NCBI RefSeq assembly: GCF_020177375.1
Contig: NZ_JAIWHV010000023.1
Location: 1-62,638 of the forward strand
Length of the DNA stretch: 62,638 nt
Source of the DNA: Saliphagus infecundisoli
Lineage (GTDB): Archaea; Halobacteriota; Halobacteria; Halobacteriales; Natrialbaceae
Reading direction: 5' to 3'
In this document: in pieces, positions 49,795 through 58,990 of the stretch
How positions within the stretch are numbered: position 1 is the first letter of the stretch
How the letters are laid out: each line of letters opens with the position of its first letter
Translations under genes and position numbers: made by a program
The notes under the pieces: model-generated
What the model was told of the DNA's origin: nothing
Seen by the model: the letters and a program-made list of their open reading frames with translations, nothing else
The model's database searches: none

Positions 49795-51051
49795 TTAGAC
49801 CACCTCGAAGAAGCTCATCCAGCCGAGTTCGGCGAACTCCGACTGGTGAGCATGAAACATGTACAGTCCCGGATCGTGGTCAGAGTAGTCGATCTCCAGA
49901 ATACCGCGCTGTGCCTGGCACTGCATGATCGTGTCGACGTTCTTGAGCGTCGGCGTCAATGTCGTCCCGTGGTCGTAGTAGTCGAAGAACTGCGAGTGAG
50001 TATGGAACGAATTGATGAGATCGAACTCCGTCGAATTGGAGAGGTACACGCGCTGGCGTTCGTTCTTATCGATCTGGATGGGGCGTTTCGTCTCGCCCGC
50101 CGTCCAGTTGCCGTTGCCGTCAGTGCCACCAACCCCGTATCCGAACGCCCGTGTGTTCACCGCGTAGACCTCATTGCCACCGTCGAAGTTGGTGTCGAAC
50201 GAGTTCATCACCATTACCATCTCGTTGACGGCGTCGTTCTCAGCGTACTCGTGATTCCGGCTCCTCGCCTCTTCGACGAGCTGGTCCTGGAAGTTGTCGG
50301 TAATCGGCCCAGGGTAATTGACGTAGTCGCGTGGGTTCTCACTGACGCGTTCGGGGTCCGGATCAACGATGATTGTGCCGTAGAGTCCACGATGGATGTG
50401 TTCTTTCAGTGGGAGCGAATGGCAGTGATAAAAGTGCGTGCCGGCGGGTTGGGCGATCCACTCGTAAGTGAAGGATTCACCCGTATTGAGGACGCCGGGG
50501 CCGTTCTGGGGAATTCCATCCATTCTCGGGTTGAGGTTCTTCAGGTGCGGATGAATCGTGTGAGCATGCCGCCCTAGGTTCGTGAACTTGACACGGATCA
50601 GGTCGCCCTCAACAGCGCGGATCGTCGGGCCCGGCACCTGGCCGTTGAATGCCCACGCCTGGAACTCGACGCCCGGTGCGATGGTGATCGTCGTGTCGAC
50701 GGCAGTGAACTCGAACTCCCGGACGGTTCGGCCGTCCTCCTCGTAGACCTGCTGAGGAACGTTATCCTGCCCGCTGTCTCCGATATTGAACGCCGTGAGG
50801 AACTCGTGCGGGTCGAAATCCAAATCCCGGTATTCGCCTACAGCACCGAAATTGCCGTGTTCATCCTCGTCCTCGTGATCGGACGAGGCACTTGTCCGAG
50901 AGCTCCCGAGTCCGACTGCTGCACTCCCGGCGACACCGAAACCGCCGAGTACCGTACGGCGACTGACGTTCGCTTCACCGGTGAGCGATTCGACCAATCG
51001 CTGTTCAAGTCGTTCTGTGACATTCGCTGCACTATCGTAATCTATCGATGG
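49795..51051 (-). CDS. Two-domain multicopper oxidase (NirK-like)
   Basis: A 418-residue exported enzyme with a Tat signal (SRRTVLGGFGVAGSAAVGLG). Copper motifs are HTIHPHLKN, HFYHCHSLPLKEHIHRGLYG, FHTHSQFFDYY and MFHAHQSEFAELGWM, covering type-1 and type-2/3 sites in a two-domain layout. It is related to copper nitrite reductases but more likely oxidises a metal, since it is co-transcribed with a ZIP transporter and controlled by a DtxR/MntR-type site. The substrate could be Mn(II) or Fe(II), by analogy with oxidase-coupled metal uptake. Confidence 0.88.
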   Translation of the reverse strand, partial: PSIDYDSAANVTERLEQRLVESLTGEANVSRRTVLGGFGVAGSAAVGLGSSRTSASSDHEDEDEHGNFGAVGEYRDLDFDPHEFLTAFNIGDSGQDNVPQQVYEEDGRTVREFEFTAVDTTITIAPGVEFQAWAFNGQVPGPTIRAVEGDLIRVKFTNLGRHAHTIHPHLKNLNPRMDGIPQNGPGVLNTGESFTYEWIAQPAGTHFYHCHSLPLKEHIHRGLYGTIIVDPDPERVSENPRDYVNYPGPITDNFQDQLVEEARSRNHEYAENDAVNEMVMVMNSFDTNFDGGNEVYAVNTRAFGYGVGGTDGNGNWTAGETKRPIQIDKNERQRVYLSNSTEFDLINSFHTHSQFFDYYDHGTTLTPTLKNVDTIMQCQAQRGILEIDYSDHDPGLYMFHAHQSEFAELGWMSFFEVV

Positions 51052-51120
51052 CATGATCTCCTCCGCTGGTCGAGCCTTCGAATACCCATATATCCTAGTT
51101 GACCCCATCCAATATATAAA

Positions 51121-51134
51121 TTAGCCCTATCTAA
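51121..51134. promoter_or_regulatory. TTAG-N6-CTAA site at the MCO-ZIP promoter
   Basis: TTAGCCCTATCTAA is palindromic in its outer arms and lies just upstream of the TATA-like TTTATATA of the minus-strand oxidase gene. The same arms and spacing occur at 51870-51883. It resembles the outer half of DtxR/IdeR boxes (TTAGG...CTAA). Confidence 0.55.
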
Positions 51135-51182
51135 ACTTTGAGTGGATCTAAACAAATAACGGGATGCGGACTTTCGAGCTTC

Positions 51183-51860
51183 TCAGTTAGCACCCTTAGT
51201 GAGAGATCGGGTAGATACAGAACGTGCAACTTCATCGGGTAGAGCAACTGGTTCGTCTCCACTATCAGGATCGAGTGTGACCATACCAAATGATGTGGTC
51301 TCGACAACGTCCACTACAGTTCCGGGGTGAATCCCGTGTTCGGACAGGTACCGGAGTAGAGCCGGATCTTTGTCCGGCACCCGTTCGATTCGAACGCTGT
51401 CGCCTACTTGATGATCAGCAAGCGTGTCCTCATATTTTGCTCCCGAAACGTCTAGATCCGCCGTGGGAATTGGGTCGCCATGGGGATCAACCGCTGGATC
51501 TTCCAGCTGCTCTGCAATCCGGTCGGCGAACTGACTGCTGATATGGTGTTCAAGGCGATCTGCTTCGTCGTGTACCTCTGCCCAATCATACTCAAGGTGG
51601 TCCGTTAGATATCGTTCTAAGAGCCGATGGTGGCGAATGATCTCGAGAGCAATAGGAACTCCAGTGTCCGTGAGCTTGACCCCCTGATAGGGTTCGTAAT
51701 GGACGAAATTACGCTCTGACAATTTTTTCATCATACTGGTAACCGTCGATTGTTCTACGTCCATATATTCAGCGAGAGCCGAGGTCCGTACCCGGCCATC
51801 CGTTTCGTTCTGGAGATAATAGATCGCTTTGAGATAGTCCTCCACGATCGCGCTCAACAT
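51183..51860 (-). CDS. DtxR/MntR-family metal-dependent regulator
   Basis: A 225-residue protein with the DtxR winged helix (MLSAIVEDYLKAIYYLQNET; MDVEQSTVTSMMKKLSERNF), a dimerisation domain with metal-ligand positions (HHRLLERYLTDHLEYDWAEV, HDEADRLEHHISS) and a C-terminal SH3-like FeoA domain (about 150-225). It represses metal-uptake genes when Mn or Fe is abundant. It should bind the TTAG-N6-CTAA sites found upstream of itself and of the oxidase-ZIP operon. Confidence 0.92.
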   Translation of the reverse strand: MLSAIVEDYLKAIYYLQNETDGRVRTSALAEYMDVEQSTVTSMMKKLSERNFVHYEPYQGVKLTDTGVPIALEIIRHHRLLERYLTDHLEYDWAEVHDEADRLEHHISSQFADRIAEQLEDPAVDPHGDPIPTADLDVSGAKYEDTLADHQVGDSVRIERVPDKDPALLRYLSEHGIHPGTVVDVVETTSFGMVTLDPDSGDEPVALPDEVARSVSTRSLTKGAN

Positions 51861-51869
51861 AGACGATAA

Positions 51870-51883
51870 TTAGGCCCGGCTAA
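51870..51883. promoter_or_regulatory. TTAG-N6-CTAA site at the regulator's own start
   Basis: TTAGGCCCGGCTAA lies between a TATA-like TTATAAAT (minus strand) and the ATG at 51860, about 10 nt away. Same palindrome class as 51121-51134, suggesting autoregulation. Confidence 0.5.
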
Positions 51884-52201
51884 ATTTATAATTTGCTATA
51901 TAACATATTCTCAATGTCACCAACTGTGAGTGCGCTCCTGATGTTCCGTGAGATCGTTCTGGTGTGTCTCATCTACAACACCAAGCGTGCCGTTCAGTAG
52001 TGAAATCCAGTGCTCTATGGCGATTCAATAGAGCCGTCGTAATGGAAGTACTTGCGTATCTCGCTGGCTACTGAGTATGGTAATCGACCGGCGGTGGACA
52101 GACCGGTCTCGTTTTCTCCCACACTTGTGGCTGTGGGGATTCGCGTTGGACTATGCGAATGCGCCACAAGAATAAAGAAGACATTGACCGTCTCTTCACC
52201 C

Positions 52202-54139
52202 ATGCCTGGAACAGTAACCGAGAAGCTCATCGAGGACCATCTCGTCGACGGCCAGCTGGAACCGGGCGAGGAGATCGCCCTCGAAATTGATCAGACGCTC
52301 ACCCAAGACGCCACGGGGACGATGGTGATGCTCGAACTCGAGGCGATGAACATCGAACACCTCGAAAGCGAACTCTCTGCACAGTACGTCGACCACAACC
52401 TCATCCAGGAGGACAACAAGAACCCCGACGACCACCTGTTTCTGAACAGCGCGTGCGAGAAGTGGGGCGTCTGGTTCTCGCCCGCCGGGAACGGCGTCTC
52501 CCATCCCGTTCACCAGGAACGGTTTGGCGTGCCAGGCAAGACGCTGCTCGGGTCGGACTCGCACACGCCCGCTGCGGGTGCCATGGGCATGCTCGCGATC
52601 GGCTCCGGCGGTCTCGATATCGCCATGGCGATGGCTGGCGAGCCCTACCACGTGAACATGCCCGAAGTGTGGGGCGTTGAGTTGCGTGGTGAACTCCCGG
52701 ACTGGTGCAGCGCCAAGGACGTGATCCTCGAGATGCTGCGTCGTCACGACGTTGATGGCGGTGTCGGGCGCGTCATTGAGTATCACGGCCCCGGGTTAGA
52801 CACCCTGACAGCGATGGATCGCCACGTGATCGCCAACATGGGCACCGAGTTGGGTGCCACCAGCACGGTGTTTCCGGCCGACGACGCAGTGAAAGAGTTC
52901 CTCGCTCAACAGCAGCGCGCAGACGAATTCCGCCCGTTGCACGCTGACGACGACGCCGAGTACCACGTGATAGAGACGATCCACCTTGACGAGATTGAGC
53001 CGTTGATCGCCAAACCGTCCAGCCCCGGCAACGTCGTTCCGGTGACGGACGTCCAGGGTGAGGACATTTACCAGGCATACATCGGATCCAGCGCGAACCC
53101 GGGACTCCGGGATTTCGCGGTACCGGCGATGATCGTGAAAGGAGAGCGCGTTCCATCGGCGGTCAGCTTCGACGTGAACCCCACCTCTCGACAGATGCTT
53201 GAGAACTTGACCGAGATGGGACATCTCGGAGAGTTATACGCGAGCGGCGCTCGCGTCCACCAGGCGGGGTGCAACGGGTGTATCGGGATGGGCCAGGCAC
53301 CAGCGTCCGGCCGAAACAGCCTCCGAACGGTGCCGCGGAACTTCCCCGGGCGCACCGGCACCCGTGAGGACAGCGTGTTCCTGTGCAGCCCCGAAACCGC
53401 GGCTGCGAGCGCGCTCACCGGCCAGATCACGGACCCACGCGCCCTCGAAGAGACGCACGGCATCGAATATCCGGAGTGGTCTGAACCGCAGGAGATCATC
53501 GTGGACGAATCGGCGTTGAGTCCGCCGCCGGAGACCCCGGGTGGCGAACTGGAGAAAGGACCCAACGTGAAATCCTTGCCGGAATTCGAGCGGGTCTCCG
53601 ACGCTATTACTGGCCCCGTGTTGATGAAAGTCGGCGACGACATCTCGACCGACGAGATCATGCCCGCTGGCTCGGACGTGCTTCCCTACCGGTCGAACAT
53701 CCCGAGGATCAGCGAGTGGGTGTTCGATCAGGTCGAGCAGGGGTTCTATGAGCGCGCCCAGGAGCAGGGCGCGCCGTGGCTTGTGGTGGGCGGGTCGAAC
53801 TACGGGCAGGGGAGTTCGCGCGAGCACGCGGCCCTGGCACCGTACTACCTGGGGATGCGGGCGGCGCTGGCGGTCAGCTACGCACGCATCCACTGGCAGA
53901 ATCTCGTGAACTTCGGCATCGTGCCACTCGAGTTCACTGATCGAGGCGACTACGAGGAGATCGATCAGGGCGATACACTCGAACTGCCCGACGTTCGCGA
54001 GGAGATGCAGAACGGCAGCGAGGTTACCGTGCGCAACGCCACACAGAACACGACGTTCTCAGCCGAGCACAGCCTGAGCCCGCGCCAGGTCGAAATCGTC
54101 CTGCAAGGTGGGTTGATTGAGGACTTCAAGCCGAGTTGA
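52202..54139 (+). CDS. acnA: Aconitate hydratase
   Basis: A 645-residue monomeric aconitase of the archaeal/AcnA-like type that converts citrate to isocitrate through a 4Fe-4S cluster. Seen are LLGSDSHTPAAGAMGMLAIG, the cluster Cys in GCNGCIGMGQAPASGRNSLR plus a preceding FLC, a swivel domain starting near DDISTDEIMPAGSDVLPYRS, and NYGQGSSREHAALAPYYLG. The start at 52202 follows a purine-rich leader. A central-metabolism gene, out of theme for the island; cluster iron or Mn control by the neighbouring regulator is possible but not shown. Confidence 0.93.
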   Translation: MPGTVTEKLIEDHLVDGQLEPGEEIALEIDQTLTQDATGTMVMLELEAMNIEHLESELSAQYVDHNLIQEDNKNPDDHLFLNSACEKWGVWFSPAGNGVSHPVHQERFGVPGKTLLGSDSHTPAAGAMGMLAIGSGGLDIAMAMAGEPYHVNMPEVWGVELRGELPDWCSAKDVILEMLRRHDVDGGVGRVIEYHGPGLDTLTAMDRHVIANMGTELGATSTVFPADDAVKEFLAQQQRADEFRPLHADDDAEYHVIETIHLDEIEPLIAKPSSPGNVVPVTDVQGEDIYQAYIGSSANPGLRDFAVPAMIVKGERVPSAVSFDVNPTSRQMLENLTEMGHLGELYASGARVHQAGCNGCIGMGQAPASGRNSLRTVPRNFPGRTGTREDSVFLCSPETAAASALTGQITDPRALEETHGIEYPEWSEPQEIIVDESALSPPPETPGGELEKGPNVKSLPEFERVSDAITGPVLMKVGDDISTDEIMPAGSDVLPYRSNIPRISEWVFDQVEQGFYERAQEQGAPWLVVGGSNYGQGSSREHAALAPYYLGMRAALAVSYARIHWQNLVNFGIVPLEFTDRGDYEEIDQGDTLELPDVREEMQNGSEVTVRNATQNTTFSAEHSLSPRQVEIVLQGGLIEDFKPS

Positions 54140-54422
54140 CTGAGAGCCGTATGGGGCCGACGTCCTTATTCGACTCACTCGCCCTCAGGGTGCCACTTCG
54201 TGTTGTCGGAGGCGCCACCTCAAACCATGATCATTTCTGTCCCGTTTCGACTATTTAAATTCGCCCTGAGACCGTCAGAGTCGGTCTGATGGCAAGAAAC
54301 GTTGAATCACAAGCCGAGTGTTCGTCGAATCGGTCATCGACTACTACGAGTGATTTTTACTCGCTGCTCGACGCGAGTGGCCCGCGCAATGTTTGAGCCT
54401 TTAGAGAGCTTACTAGGCTCAA

Positions 54423-54553
54423 ATGGCGACAGGTCGTCGGATAGAAGTGGCGAGACATTTATCGGAAGATCAGCTTGATGAGGCGATTAACGAAGCCCAG
54501 AAGGCGGACGAGACGCGTCTCGTCCGGCGGCTCTGTTTCGTCAAGAACCTCCT
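54423..54553 (+). mobile_element. IS630-type transposase 5-prime fragment
   Basis: MATGRRIEVARHLSEDQLDE, then KADETRLVRRLCFVKNLL, is the N-terminal HTH region of haloarchaeal IS630 transposases (ARHLSxxELDxAIxEAQKADETRLVRRLCFVKNLYxGDTR). It breaks off where the decayed ATPase on the other strand begins, so an IS insertion and deletion cut that gene. From 54140 to 54422 no gene is seen. Confidence 0.6.
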
Positions 54554-56319
54554 CTTGGAGTTCACTGACCCTCGTGTCTTTATCCTCAGGCAAGACTTCA
54601 GCAAAGACGGTATCAATGCCAAGTTCGTCGGCGGCTGCATTGGCAATATCCTCCGAGTCACCGGTTAGCATCGCCACATCCATTCCCAACTCGTGAAGCG
54701 CGTCCACGACCTGGTAGCTTTCCTCGCGGATGATGTCAGTAAGGGCGAAGGCAGCAACCGGTTCGCCCTCTTGAATGAGGTACTACTGTTTGTGTGTTCT
54801 CACCGGCTTCTTGGGCGAATTCAACAAGGATCAATGGAACGTCGCTGTCGAGTTGAGAGAGGAGATTAGGACCGCCGACATAGATCTCTTACCATCGATC
54901 GTTGCTCGAACACCACGGCCCTTGAGTGCCTCGAAGTTCGTGGCATTCTGTGCTGAGACCTCACGCTCGGTTGCCGCATTGCGGATGGCGTTCGGAATCG
55001 CCTTCGGCGCCAGCAGCGAGGGAGAGTGCCTCCTCTGCGGTAAGGGCATCCACGGTCGTTATATCCACGACACCCTGCTCACCTTCAGTGAGCGTCCTGT
55101 TTTGTCAAAAATCACTGTATCGAGTTCACGGGCTTGCTCCATGGCAACCCGATCACGGATGAGCATCCCGTTCCTAGCCGCCAACGACGTATTGATGGCG
55201 ACCACCAGCGGAATGGCGAGTCCCAATGCATGCGGACAGGAGATTACTAATACAGTGACAGCTCGTTCGATGACGGAGGCGCCAAATGTTATCGCGAACG
55301 TCCACACGATAACAGTGATAGCAGCGGACGCCACTGCGATGTAGAAGAGCTAACCTGCCGCACGATCCGCGAGAATCTGGGTTTGAAACTTACTCTGCTG
55401 GACTTCCTCAACGAGACGCATAATCCCGGCGAGGACCGTTTCCTCACCCGTGGCAGTAATCCGGACTCGAAGACTTCCGTCACCGTTAATGGTCCCTCCG
55501 ATTACTTCGTCACCAGGATCTTTGAACATCGGGCACGATTCGCCGGTGATCATTGACGTCGGACTTGCCTTCCTCGACGACGCCATCGGCAGGGACGCTC
55601 GCACCTGGACGAACAAGGACGAGGTCCCCTTCCGCTAAATCGGAAACGGGCACCTCTTCAGTCTCACCGTTGGTGATTCGTTCGGCTGTGTCGGGCATGA
55701 GCTGGGCTAGCTCATCGAGCGCGCTCGAGGCACGGCGAACGCTGCGCATCTCGATCCAATGCCCTAACAGCATAATATCTATCAGGGTCGCCAATTCCCA
55801 GAAAAACGCCGTTCTGCCGGGGAAAAGTACGGTCGAAAGACTGTAAATAAACGCAACGGTAATCGCCATCGAAATCAGCGTCATCATCCCAGGCGCTCGG
55901 TCCCGCAGTTCAGGGACAGCCATCCGGAGGAACGAAATGCCGCCGTATGCGAAGACGATTACCGCAAAAACAGGGTTGATTCACTCACTGCCGGGGAACG
56001 CTGGGACCGTGAACCCGAGCCGCTCTTGGAGCGTCTCACTGTAGAGTAATACTGGAAGTGAGAGCAAAAGATAGATGAAAAATCGCTGCCGGAACATCTC
56101 CTTATATCCTGCATACATTCCCATCCCTTCGTGATCGCCATGGCCATTCCCGTGGCCGTGGTCCGCATGGTCATCGTGCCGGTCGTGTTTTTCCTCTACC
56201 TCCTGACGCGTTTGATGTGTTTCAGCCTCCTCTTCAAGTAGTGACTGCTCCTGTGGCTCCGGCTTCTGATCGTCTCGGCCGACGCGCTCATTATCCGTAG
56301 TATGCTCCTGGTCTGATCG
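54554..56319 (-). pseudogene. copB: Decayed CopB-type P1B ATPase
   Basis: Pieces in several frames restore one ATPase: a His-rich N-terminus (HDRHDDHADHGHGNGHGDHE, about 56110-56190), LLSLPVLLYSETLQERLGF, a stop in GSE-stop-INPVF, [56 protein letters not shown] (CPH motif), IFDKTG, and MLTGDSEDIANAAADELGID. At least one in-frame stop and several frameshifts are seen, and the hinge GDGxNDAP part is missing at the IS630 junction. CPH pumps of the CopB class export Cu or Ag. Clearly non-functional. Confidence 0.85.
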
Positions 56320-56396
56320 TTGTGAGAATCCCGTACGTGACCGTCCATTGTATAGTCCTTGACCGTGTAGCCGCTTCAGTTGCTGGCGGGGTGGTT

Positions 56397-56774
56397 CTAA
56401 ATCTCCTCAGGGCGTGCGTGGGCGTTCGCCCGTTGGATGCGAGGCGCAGCATAGATGTTGTACATGGCAAGCGAGACGACGCCTATTCCGATGATGAAAT
56501 TATTCCAAAAGAGGAAACCAGAGATTTCAACCACGAAGGGGGCAATAAGGAGCCAGCCACCGAACAAGCCACTGACAGCTGCCGCGCGTCGACTTAGTAT
56601 TCCTCGGGAGTGTTTTTGAGAATAGTTATACCCGGCAATGACCAGAATGCCAATCCCGACGAAAACGTTATTCCACCGGGCTACAACCGGTGCTCCGAAA
56701 ATGAAAGACACAGAGAGTGACCAGAGCCCAAAGAGCCCGTTTGTTGCCACGGTCCACGTTGTTGGCGAAGTCAT
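56397..56774 (-). CDS. SPW-repeat membrane protein
   Basis: A 125-residue protein with four helices arranged as two similar halves (NGLFGLWSLSVSFIFGAPVV; SGLFGGWLLIAPFVVEISGF), each followed by a WNN motif (ARWNNVFVGI, LFWNNFIIGI). This is the SPW repeat family, widespread and of unknown function. It lies between the broken CopB and the Csp-like gene on the same strand. Confidence 0.8.
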   Translation of the reverse strand: MTSPTTWTVATNGLFGLWSLSVSFIFGAPVVARWNNVFVGIGILVIAGYNYSQKHSRGILSRRAAAVSGLFGGWLLIAPFVVEISGFLFWNNFIIGIGVVSLAMYNIYAAPRIQRANAHARPEEI

Positions 56775-56819
56775 GAGAAATACTCAGAAAGCGGACTGCG
56801 ACGTGTTTCGAGGCCGTCG

Positions 56820-57167
56820 TTAGGATGATGCCATCTCGCGACAGGTTTCCACGCACTCGCGCAGAACGTCGGCGCACACCTGGCAATGTTCCTCGTCGTG
56901 CTGTTCACACTCGTCCGCACATTCTTCGCAGGCATCTGCGCACGTCTCGGCAAGGTCAGCGCTGTAGTTGGATTGCCGAACCATGAAGCGCGCGTGGAGT
57001 GTGGTGAGGTCGGCAACATCACGACAGAGCCGCAGGCACTCCGCCATCTCTTCGCCTTCCCCTGCACACTCGTCCGCACACCATTCACACGCTTGCGCGG
57101 CTTCGAAACAGTTGTCAATACACTCTTCCATCGTCCCCTCGACGTGGTCGATCTGGGTCAGAGCCAT
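56820..57167 (-). CDS. Csp-like four-helix copper-storage protein
   Basis: A 115-residue protein with about 17 Cys in helical CxxxC and CxxC spacing (ECIDNCFEAAQACEWCADEC; ETCADACEECADECEQHDEE; CADVLRECVETC). This is the DUF326/Csp family, cytosolic tubes that bind many Cu(I) ions inside a four-helix bundle. There is no signal peptide, so it is cytosolic (Csp3-type). Its neighbour is a broken copper pump, so storage may now be the main local copper defence. The 57168-57441 gap shows no gene. Confidence 0.88.
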   Translation of the reverse strand: MALTQIDHVEGTMEECIDNCFEAAQACEWCADECAGEGEEMAECLRLCRDVADLTTLHARFMVRQSNYSADLAETCADACEECADECEQHDEEHCQVCADVLRECVETCREMASS

Positions 57168-57441
57168 TGCATGAATCGCTTCTCGGTGGATGTACTTTGT
57201 TATCGGTTGACCAAGCTCAGGCGCGGATTAATGAGATAGGGGTAATGGAGTCTGAGCCATCGAAATCGAAACAATGAGATCGCCTGGAAATGAGCGGTAA
57301 AGAGTTTCTTCCTTCCGATATTGAGACCCGACCAGTTTACTATAATCAAACTGAAGAACGGGACCTACTCCAATTTGTTGCAATTATAAAGTAATAGAAT
57401 ATAATCATAGGGTCTAGTGTAAAGCCGCTCTATGGCAGAGG

Positions 57442-57750
57442 ATGCCTATGGTCGATTCAACCGTCCATACTCTCAGTGTCCTGTTTGCGATCATCACCGG
57501 GACAGGCGCCGGGCTGTTTGCGCTGCTGTTTTGGCAGGTGTTCCATGACTCGCCATTCGGAACCATCATTGCATTACTCTCTGCGACGATATCCGGAATG
57601 ATCTTCTACCACGTATCCCTGTTTCTGCTTGCCCCAAATTCATTACTTCTTGATACGCTCAGAAGTGCACTGTATACGATTATTGCCGTCTTCCTGTGGT
57701 TAGTGATTGCAACCCATCAGGAGCTCGAGCACACTGCACCAGGAGGCTGA
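57442..57750 (+). CDS. Three-helix membrane protein
   Basis: A 102-residue protein starting at 57442 or 57448, with helices near TLSVLFAIITGTGAGLFALL, GTIIALLSATISGMIFYHVS and ALYTIIAVFLWLVIATHQEL. It is followed 5 bases later by a membrane protein with a wHTH tail, which suggests a two-gene sensory unit common in haloarchaea. No catalytic motif. Confidence 0.75.
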   Translation: MPMVDSTVHTLSVLFAIITGTGAGLFALLFWQVFHDSPFGTIIALLSATISGMIFYHVSLFLLAPNSLLLDTLRSALYTIIAVFLWLVIATHQELEHTAPGG

Positions 57751-57755
57751 TTCTC

Positions 57756-58349
57756 ATGATAGAGCCGATTCACTTGACGGCCTATAACTTAGTGATCGGC
57801 ATCATTACAGCAGTCGGAGTTCTATATTTTCTCTTCCTCAAGCCGACTGTCGTTGAGTATCATCAGTTTCTCTTCGTCACGATCGCCGGCTTGCTGGTGT
57901 TTCTCATTGGTGGGCCCATCGTCGAATTACTCGTCCCAGAACTGCTTCACTGGCTTCACGGGATTGCATCCCTGTTAGTGATTCTAGGGCTGTACAATCC
58001 CGTGAAGAACAAAATCCGCCGTGATGCATGGGCGGACGTTCTCTTGCGAGAGCCAAGCCAAGTTCGTGAACCTGAAGACTGGATGCTACCGGTTGACGAT
58101 ACGATTCTGGGGCTCTTCCACTCGACAGATCTTGTCTTGACGCCCTCAATTATCGCCTACAATACCGGTTATAGCAGGGATGAGGTGAATCGCAGGTTAG
58201 TTGAACTGGAAAAGCGGGGGTTCGTCAACAAGATTGAGCGAGGAAAATACCAGATCACCGCGCTCGGGCGGCAATACTTTGATGGATCAGTGTCGCACAG
58301 CCTTCGGAATCAGTTGCGACATCTCTGTCGCCTAGTATTAAAGAGCTGA
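57756..58349 (+). CDS. Membrane protein with C-terminal winged helix
   Basis: A 197-residue protein starting at 57756. Three N-terminal helices (NLVIGIITAVGVLYFLFLKP, then LFVTIAGLLVFLIGGPIVEL and LHGIASLLVILGLYNPVKNK), then a cytoplasmic winged helix (LTPSIIAYNTGYSRDEVNRR; LEKRGFVNKIERGKYQITAL). Probably a membrane-tethered transcription regulator. The 58350-58583 gap is AT-rich with no gene. Confidence 0.8.
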   Translation: MIEPIHLTAYNLVIGIITAVGVLYFLFLKPTVVEYHQFLFVTIAGLLVFLIGGPIVELLVPELLHWLHGIASLLVILGLYNPVKNKIRRDAWADVLLREPSQVREPEDWMLPVDDTILGLFHSTDLVLTPSIIAYNTGYSRDEVNRRLVELEKRGFVNKIERGKYQITALGRQYFDGSVSHSLRNQLRHLCRLVLKS

Positions 58350-58583
58350 CCTACACCAGCTCTTCTGTCTGGCCAGCTACTCAGACGACAAGATAGAATG
58401 TGAATTCGTAGTAACTTATCATATGGCAACTATTATATGTGATAGCGTAGATATAGTAGAGATTAAATCCTGACATAATAAATAGAAAGAATAATTGAAT
58501 ATATCGCGGGCGACTCAGGTTTGAGTAATTAGGAACAGTAGCGTAGAACCATATGATGGCCTCAGTAACGACGAAGCGCGGTT

Positions 58584-58937
58584 ATGAGAGGATTCCCTGT
58601 AAGCCGAGACGTACTTCCAGATACCTTGGTTTCATTTATCGGCGAATGTAATCCTCAAGCGATGACAGCAGACACGATTCGCACGTGGCTTGTCGAACGG
58701 ACGTATTCTGACGACGAACAGAACCTGATCATCCTCACCTACGCCACAACGGACGGTCAACAGTATTTCCGAAAGGAGCGGGCGCTCACATCCTTCACGG
58801 ACGTACGTGATACGACTGCAGCAGTCGAGGCCGAGCTAAACAACCTCGGCTCTGTTGACGACCCGGAGCTTCGAGAACAATATGCTACAGAAGCTCAGCG
58901 GATGGAAGATCTCCATGACCCCGATGATCTTATCTAA
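58584..58937 (+). CDS. 117-residue acidic hypothetical protein
   Basis: MRGFPVSRDVLPDTLVSFIG, then a mixed alpha/beta pattern and an acidic C-terminus. It is typical of haloarchaeal orphan proteins and has no motif. It precedes the HTH-10 regulator by about 50 bases on the same strand. Confidence 0.6.
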   Translation: MRGFPVSRDVLPDTLVSFIGECNPQAMTADTIRTWLVERTYSDDEQNLIILTYATTDGQQYFRKERALTSFTDVRDTTAAVEAELNNLGSVDDPELREQYATEAQRMEDLHDPDDLI

Positions 58938-58990
58938 TTCACCGAGGTGAGACACGGTCAGTTTTGGTGGTCCACAACCGATTACGAGGT

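Noticed and set aside
54505-54526. 22-bp perfect palindrome CGGACGAGACGCGTCTCGTCCG
   Set aside because: It lies inside the coding part of the IS630 transposase fragment (Asp-Glu-Thr-Arg-Leu-Val-Arg codons) and is more simply explained by codon choice than by an operator.
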